A DNA stretch of 64,000 nucleotides from NCBI RefSeq assembly GCF_040939455.1, contig NC_134106.1, forward strand, positions 77,507,001-77,571,000. The letters run 5' to 3'. Below the pieces are notes generated by a model, which saw only the letters and a program-made list of their open reading frames with translations, was not told the origin of the DNA and searched no databases. This DNA comes from Microcebus murinus (lineage: Eukaryota; Chordata; Mammalia; Primates; Cheirogaleidae). Position 1 is the first letter of the stretch, and the number at the start of each line of letters is the position of its first letter. The position numbers and the translations under genes are program-made. Of this stretch, positions 58,629 through 64,000 are shown one piece after another.

Positions 58629-59639
58629 CGACGCGGCAGCTGCGGGGACCCGGGGACTGGGGTGGGCCGCGGGTGCTGGGGGCGAGTCCCGGTACCCGCT
58701 GGGCAGGACAGGGATGGCGCCCGTCGTTGTCATGGAAATTGCACAGCCTAGCGGTTCACCTGCGGTGGCGTCTTTTAAGAACAATCCAAGCTTGGCAGAG
58801 CCCTAGCCCCAGGAAGACCTGGCCGCCCCGCGCTGGGGGCAGGTGCCGAGGGGTGGTGGCGGGGAGCCCGGGATGCGGGACTCGGTGCACCGAGCCCAGG
58901 TCGCGGTGCTTGCCCGGTGCGTCTCCAGGGCTAGATCTAGTGAGTCCTGAGGCTGAAGGCCTTGCAGTGTTTTGGGTGTAAACATAACCCAGTAAAAGTG
59001 AACATGCATTTCAATGCAGGAAATCTGGACTCCTTCCTCACAACTCTTCCCTTTTCTGCCGGCCCATAGCCCCACACAACATTTCTTGCATCTTTGCTTT
59101 TTATATTATATTTCTCTATGGCTTTGCTAGTCAATTTATTGAGGCCTGAGGAATTTTAGGGGATCTATGGCTATGTCTTGAAAACCCAGTCCATGAATGG
59201 GAAGGCCGTAGAAGACTGAGACACTCAAAATGTCAAAGGTAAATTTATGTCTTTGTGGGCGAAGGAAGGGAGCAGTTGATGGGCTGGCTTCTCTCCTTCT
59301 TGTCGCCTGCCCTCTGACATTACATAATGATGTGTTCTTCCTATTCAGAGTTCATCCATAATGACAGATCATGCAAATAATTCCCCTAGATAAGAAAGAA
59401 GTATAGGTGGTTGTAAAGCCCATTTTCTTGTCTTTCGCTTTGCCACTGAATGTGTTTTGTGTTGGGAGGCTGCCTAAGAGTAGAATTTGATTTGTCACCT
59501 GCCACTTAGGGCATCTGGACCAAGAGAATGGGGGGTGGGGTGGCAGTTTGGATGTTGCAGTGAAATTCTGCCTGGTTTATCTTTTTCACAGTGGGTCGTG
59601 TGGACCATGGGGAAGCTAAGTGGGGTTGGGGACAGAGCA

Positions 59640-59735
59640 GGTTGACCTTGGTGTGAATCCTGGTTTTGTTGCTTGCCAACTCTGGTTCTCAGTGTTCTCA
59701 TCTCTAAAAGGCAAGAACAGAACCTCCTTTGCTGA
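59640..59735 (+). repeat. MIR fragment
   Basis: 'ttggtgtgaatcctggtttt', 'gttgcttgccaactctgg' and 'agtgttctcatctctaaaag' in MIR order. Confidence 0.6.
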
Positions 59736-59768
59736 GTTTGTTTTGGAATCTAGATGCTGTTGGCATTG

Positions 59769-59928
59769 GTCAGTGCATATAGGGTAGCTGTAGGTTGTCC
59801 TGGAATTAAGCCTAAACATACATACATACATATATATGTGCATATATATGTATGTATGTATGTATGTGTATATATGTATGTTTAGGCTTAATTCCAGGAC
59901 AACATACAGCTACCCTATATGCATTGAC
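59769..59928. repeat. Long inverted repeat with (CATA)/(TATG) core
   Basis: Arms 59769-59822 and 59875-59928 are complementary over about 54 bp with two mismatches seen (for example TGCATATAGGGTAGCTGTA pairs with TACAGCTACCCTATATGCA). The loop is alternating CATA, TATA and TATG repeats. A further (CATA)n lies at 59932-59960. Confidence 0.93.
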
Positions 59929-60310
59929 ATTCATACATACATACATACATACATACGTACATATATATATATGTTGAAAACAGGCTTTCTTTAACAGGAA
60001 TTTAATTTTGGATCTAGGCTAGGGCTTTTGTTTTAGGGGTTCTTTGCTGAAAGATTTACTCCAGGAAGATTTAAATCACTGTTTTCTTTGAAGAAGGATG
60101 AATGATGAGGTCCATGTTAGAAGGTCTGTGTGGTTTTTCTGTTGGAGGATTGCTGTCAGGAAACCATGATGCTGTCCCAGGGGTGGCGTTGCATGGGAAC
60201 AGAGCCTCCCAAGGCCTTGTTCCCTGTGATGTCTTGTAAAAATACACCTCTAAAGCCAAAGTTACTAGGAGGGGTTGGCTTGAGAACACAGCTTAAAGGA
60301 ATGGATGCTA

Positions 60311-60632
60311 GGCCGGGCGCGGTGGCTCAAGCCTGTAATCCTAGCACTTTGGGAGGCTGAGGCGGGTGGATTGCTCCAGGTCAGGAGTTCGAAACCAGCC
60401 TGAGCAAGAGCGAGACCCTGTCTCTACTATAAATAGAAAGAAATTAATTGGCTAACTAATATATATATATAGAAAAAAGATTAGCCGGGCATGGTGGCAC
60501 AGCCACTCGGGAGGCTGAAGCAGTAGGATTGCTTGAGCCCAGGAGTTTGAGGTTGTTGTGAGCTAGGCTGACGCCATGGCACTCACTCTAGCCTGGGCAA
60601 CAAAGTGAGACTCTGTCTCAAAAAAAAAAAAA
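60311..60632 (+). repeat. Lemur-type Alu with 15-bp target-site duplication
   Basis: GGCCGGGCGCGGTGGCTCAA start, lemur middle block. The second arm lacks about 12 bases ('tgcctgtagtcc'). AAAGGAATGGATGCT occurs at 60295-60309 and 60633-60647. Confidence 0.95.
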
Positions 60633-61609
60633 AAAGGAATGGATGCTGGATAAATACAAAGAGAAAGGAGCACTGTATTTCTACCAAGCTCCTTGATAGA
60701 ATCGTTGTGCTTACCTAGCCACTTCAGTTATGCAGCTGCTTTTTATTTGGCATATTCTGCCTCAGAGTGTTTATTTGCTTAGGTAAGTCTTGTCTCCCAG
60801 CTAGACTCGGAGCCAAGGACAGACATTATAGTTTAATCCCATTGTTTTGGAAATTGGTATTATGTAGTATTGCTGTTAAACTGAATATTAGGTTTTTTAA
60901 AAATTACTTTAAGGAAAGGATGAAATGAAATAATACATATGAGAGCTTTTTGTAAACCGTAGAATGCACCAGAGAGATGGGATGTGTATGACAGAACTAC
61001 TAGCCCTGCAAGTCCTGTTAGCCAGTGACTGCCTGGGCACATTCTCAGCCAGCATCTCTGCAAATGCACACACAATGAATGGACTGAAAAGGCACTGTGG
61101 AGCAAGTGATCCCTGACCCCCACTCCATGGCTTAACATCTTAAGAATTCAATAAAGCAGAGTAGAAGGAAGGCTTTTGACCATGACTCTTTCATCCTGTT
61201 TTTGTATATTAGTGAAAAACTCCTTTTTAAAAGCTTATGTATTCCAGAAAAGTTCTCATAGCATCATCAACTACTCATACTGTCAGGAGGCTTTGACTTT
61301 CACTGAGTAAAAAATAGCACAAGTCTTCAATGAAGAAGGCTTGATTATGTTGGTGCTTCTTTTGTAGAACTTGATTAATGAGCTGGTCTTGAGAGATCCT
61401 TCAAAACAGCTTTTTTTTTTTAAGTGTCCTGGAACAGGAAGTTTGTGAGGAGAGCATATTTTGGGGAAACCAATATTAACACCTGAGCAGGCTTGCTTCT
61501 TTTTGTCTCTCTGTGCTGTTAAGGCAAATGCCATCATGAACCCAATCCCAAGAAATTTACCTGTATTTGTATTAATATGCACACTTTGCTCTCTTTAATT
61601 TTTTTTTGT

Positions 61610-63400
61610 GTGTGTATATATTTTGATATGATTTCAGACTCACAGAAAAGTTGCAAGAATAAGCCAAGGGATTCTCAGGTACGTTTTACCCACATTCTCC
61701 AAATGTTGACATTTTGCTACCCTGCTTTAACCATCTCTCATATCCATGTGTGTGATTGTTTTTTTCTGAAGTATTTAATAGTAAATTGCAGACTGGATAC
61801 CCTTTTACTTCTAAATACTTCAATATGTATTTCCTAAAAAACAAGGACATTCTCTTATATAACAATAGTACAGTTATTAAAAAATCAGGAAATTAATCTT
61901 GATACATCACTGTTATTTAGTGTACAGGTCTTGTTTGGGTCTTGCAAATTGCCTCAATATTGTCCTTTCTTACTGGCAAGATAAAATCCTAGATCATTCA
62001 TTTTGCATTAAGTTGTTCTGACTCTCCTTCAATCTGAAACAGTTCCTGAATCTTTCTTTGTATTTCATGACATTGACAAATTCGAAGACTACTGATTTTT
62101 TTAGATAATGTCCCTCAATTTGAGTTTCCTTACGCTTAGATTCAATTTATGCATGTCTGGCAGGAGCAGCACAGTGTTGATGCTGCAGTCTTAGTATGTC
62201 CCCTCAGGAGGTACATGCTTTGAGTATCCCATTCACTGGCCTTGTTAACTTTGATTGCTTCATTAAGGTGGTGTGTAACTCTTTGAAAAATTACCATTTT
62301 CCCCTTTGTAGTTTAATATGTATCTCATAGGAAGAGAATCTGAGACTATGTAAATATGCTGTTACTCCTCATACTTTCACCTACTAGTTTTAGAATCCAT
62401 TGGTGCTTCTTACCTGAATCAGTTATTATGATAGTCAACAGATGGTGATTTTCTAATTCCATGTTTCCTCTTATACTTGTTAGTTGGAATTGTACTGAAA
62501 GGAAGAACTTTTGTTTCTTATTCATTTTTGCTTTAGATCTCTGGACTCATGAATTATTTGCTTTATTTAATAGATTACGGTCTGTTACTCTTGTTACTCA
62601 TTTTATTGCTCAAATTGTCCCAGATTTGGCCAGTGGGAGTCTCTTCAAGCTGGCTCTTATGTCCTTTTGACAAGTGGCCATCGTTCTCTGAGGATTTCTT
62701 TTCTTTCTAGCACAAAGCTTTCAAGACTTAGCTTGTACTTTCCTTGCCCCAGCCCTGGAATTAGCCATTTCTCCAAAGAACCCTGGTTCCTTTTAGTGGA
62801 GAATGATATTAAAAACCAAGATGCGGGCACTAGGCTCATTGTTACTGAGGTAACACTGCTTCTAGATTCTCAGGGGACAGATGCTCTTGTTGTAAATGTA
62901 AGTACAGTCACATTACACAAAATTTTCTGTGATTTGCTTTTAAAATTTAATGCTGTATCCTGAAGATTTATATGTACTGACATGAGAAGTTTGCCCTTTT
63001 TCTTTTGGTCTATATTCCAGAGTATGGATTTACCATAACTTATTTTACCATTCCTTATTGATGGACATTTAGGTTGTATTTGATTTTTTGCTCTGAAAAT
63101 AGTGAACTACATCACTTTAAAACTCACAAATATTTTAGTCTTCTAGATCCCTAGAAGTAGAGTTTCTGGGTCAAAGACTAATTTTAAATTGATAGTTTTG
63201 CCACATTGCCCCCAAGAGGCTTTATCAGTCTGTACTTCCTCTATTAGTGTGTGAAACTGCTTGTTTCCCTTTAACTTGGCTAACATAGAAGAGAATAAAT
63301 CTTGTTAATTTTGCCAATCTGATGGACAAAGAAGACAATGCTGTTTTAATTACATTTACAGAATTGCCAAAAAATTGAAAACCTTTTGCTAATTTATATT
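61610..63400 (-). repeat. Ancient L1 3' end, antisense, fragmented
   Basis: 'acagaaaagttgcaagaata', 'caaatgttgacattttgcta', 'ttgggtcttgcaaattgcct' and later 'attgatggacatttaggttg' and 'tagagtttctgggtcaaaga' are typical of the minus strand of L1ME-class elements. Internal breaks not resolved. Confidence 0.6.
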
Positions 63401-64000
63401 CTAGCTTCTGTGAGTTCCCTATTCAGATCTTTTGTCCATTTTTTCTTATTAGGCTGTTTTTCTTTATCTTATTGGATTGTGGGTGTTGCTATAACTTTGG
63501 AGTTTGTTCTTGGCAGCCTTAGAATGTTCCTTTTTGACACCTTTTTTAATCCTGAAGAAGAAGGAGCCTACCCTTTTCTGAGCACTCCCTGCACACCAGG
63601 CCTGGGGCAGCTCTCCCTAGACATCCTCTGAGAGGTGCTGTCAGGAGTGAGCTGTGGTGTTGAGGAGGGTGCTGAGGTGAGGTGTGGTTAGGGCACCCAC
63701 CTGAAAGTAGTTGGAGGAGGCTCAGCTGGGTTTAAACCCAGGTCTGCTTGGATCTAGTGCCCTTTCCATGAAATCACATAACTTCCTGTATAAGATTTTT
63801 AAATAAGTGCTTTACTTTATGTATCAAGGTATGGATGAAAATTAATTACCTGGACTGCCCAATATCAACAATTCATATCTTGAGTATTTTACTTTATAAA
63901 TCAGGAACTTCTTTTACTAAATCCTGTTTGCTGGGCATACACATCTTTCAAAACCATTTATTTTATTCCTAGAACTATTGTGGACTCTGGAGCTGAACTT

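Larger units (their letters stand above)
58200..58930 (+). promoter_or_regulatory. INPP4A: CpG-island promoter, inferred INPP4A
   Basis: Very GC- and CpG-rich compared with everything around it. Seen: a perfect NRF1-type palindrome GCGCATGCGC at 58281-58290; GC boxes GGGCGGGG at 58246, 58298 and 58308; no TATA box at a sensible distance. This is the usual build of a TATA-less housekeeping promoter. Assignment to INPP4A rests on human gene order (CNGA3 followed by INPP4A, both same strand) and on the downstream donor, not on protein sequence. Confidence 0.85.
58931..64000 (+). other. INPP4A: INPP4A intron 1 (inferred), runs off the window
   Basis: No coding exon seen. Contents: a MIR-like piece (59640-59735), an inverted repeat (59769-59928), a lemur Alu (60311-60632), an old antisense L1-like stretch (61610-63400) and an antisense MIR-like piece (63690-63780). 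Confidence 0.65.

Noticed and set aside
58232..58981. 249-codon + strand ORF in the CpG island
   Set aside because: GC-rich DNA has few stops; Gly/Ala/Arg-rich low-complexity product, and it reads across the INPP4A exon 1 donor.

Overview
This is a mammalian, strepsirrhine (lemur-type) primate sequence. The evidence is dimeric 7SL-derived Alu elements of the lemur form, with an extra middle block reading AGAAATTAATTGGCCAACTA before the second arm, found at nine places, plus fossil Alu monomers, MIR, L2, L1M and MaLR repeats. Short DNA transposons of hAT and Tc1/mariner type, one with a perfect 8-bp target duplication, point more narrowly to a mouse-lemur-like genome; that narrowing is inference. 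There are no bacterial-style operons, CRISPR arrays or phage. Layout: positions 1-29475 hold the coding part of CNGA3, the alpha-3 subunit of the cone photoreceptor cyclic-nucleotide-gated channel, on the + strand. Seven coding exons (5546-5646, 11035-11148, 13525-13704, 16072-16125, 21606-21713, 23262-23368, 26454-27865) join in frame to 691 codons plus a stop. All junctions are GT-AG and phase-consistent, and the reading frame looks fully functional. A non-coding leader precedes the ATG inside the first of these exons. Earlier non-coding exon(s) were not found and probably lie upstream. The 3' UTR runs to about 29475 with an AATAAA at 29448. The introns hold MIRs, one MLT1-type LTR, Alus, a (GA)n tract 52 bp from an exon, and a decayed minisatellite. 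From 29476 to about 58200 is intergenic DNA made mostly of stacked mobile elements: ancient L1 pieces in both orientations, one L1 that keeps its 5' UTR but lost its middle, lemur Alus with clear target-site duplications, a U4 snRNA retrocopy nested in an Alu tail, a deleted mariner, a TA-flanked MITE and two small hATs. At 58200-58930 a CpG island carries an NRF1-type palindrome, several GC boxes, a CGG repeat and a strong splice donor at 58578. From the known order CNGA3 then INPP4A on human 2q11.2, this is the promoter and non-coding first exon of INPP4A (+ strand). The rest of the window is its first intron, with an Alu, a long cruciform-forming inverted repeat and an old antisense L1. The two genes are neighbours but not functionally linked: CNGA3 carries the cGMP-gated cone photocurrent, and INPP4A is a broadly expressed phosphoinositide 4-phosphatase. 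I found no previously undescribed gene system. The most notable items are the young hAT, the mariner and MITE copies, the nested U4 copy, the 160-bp inverted repeat and the intronic minisatellite.
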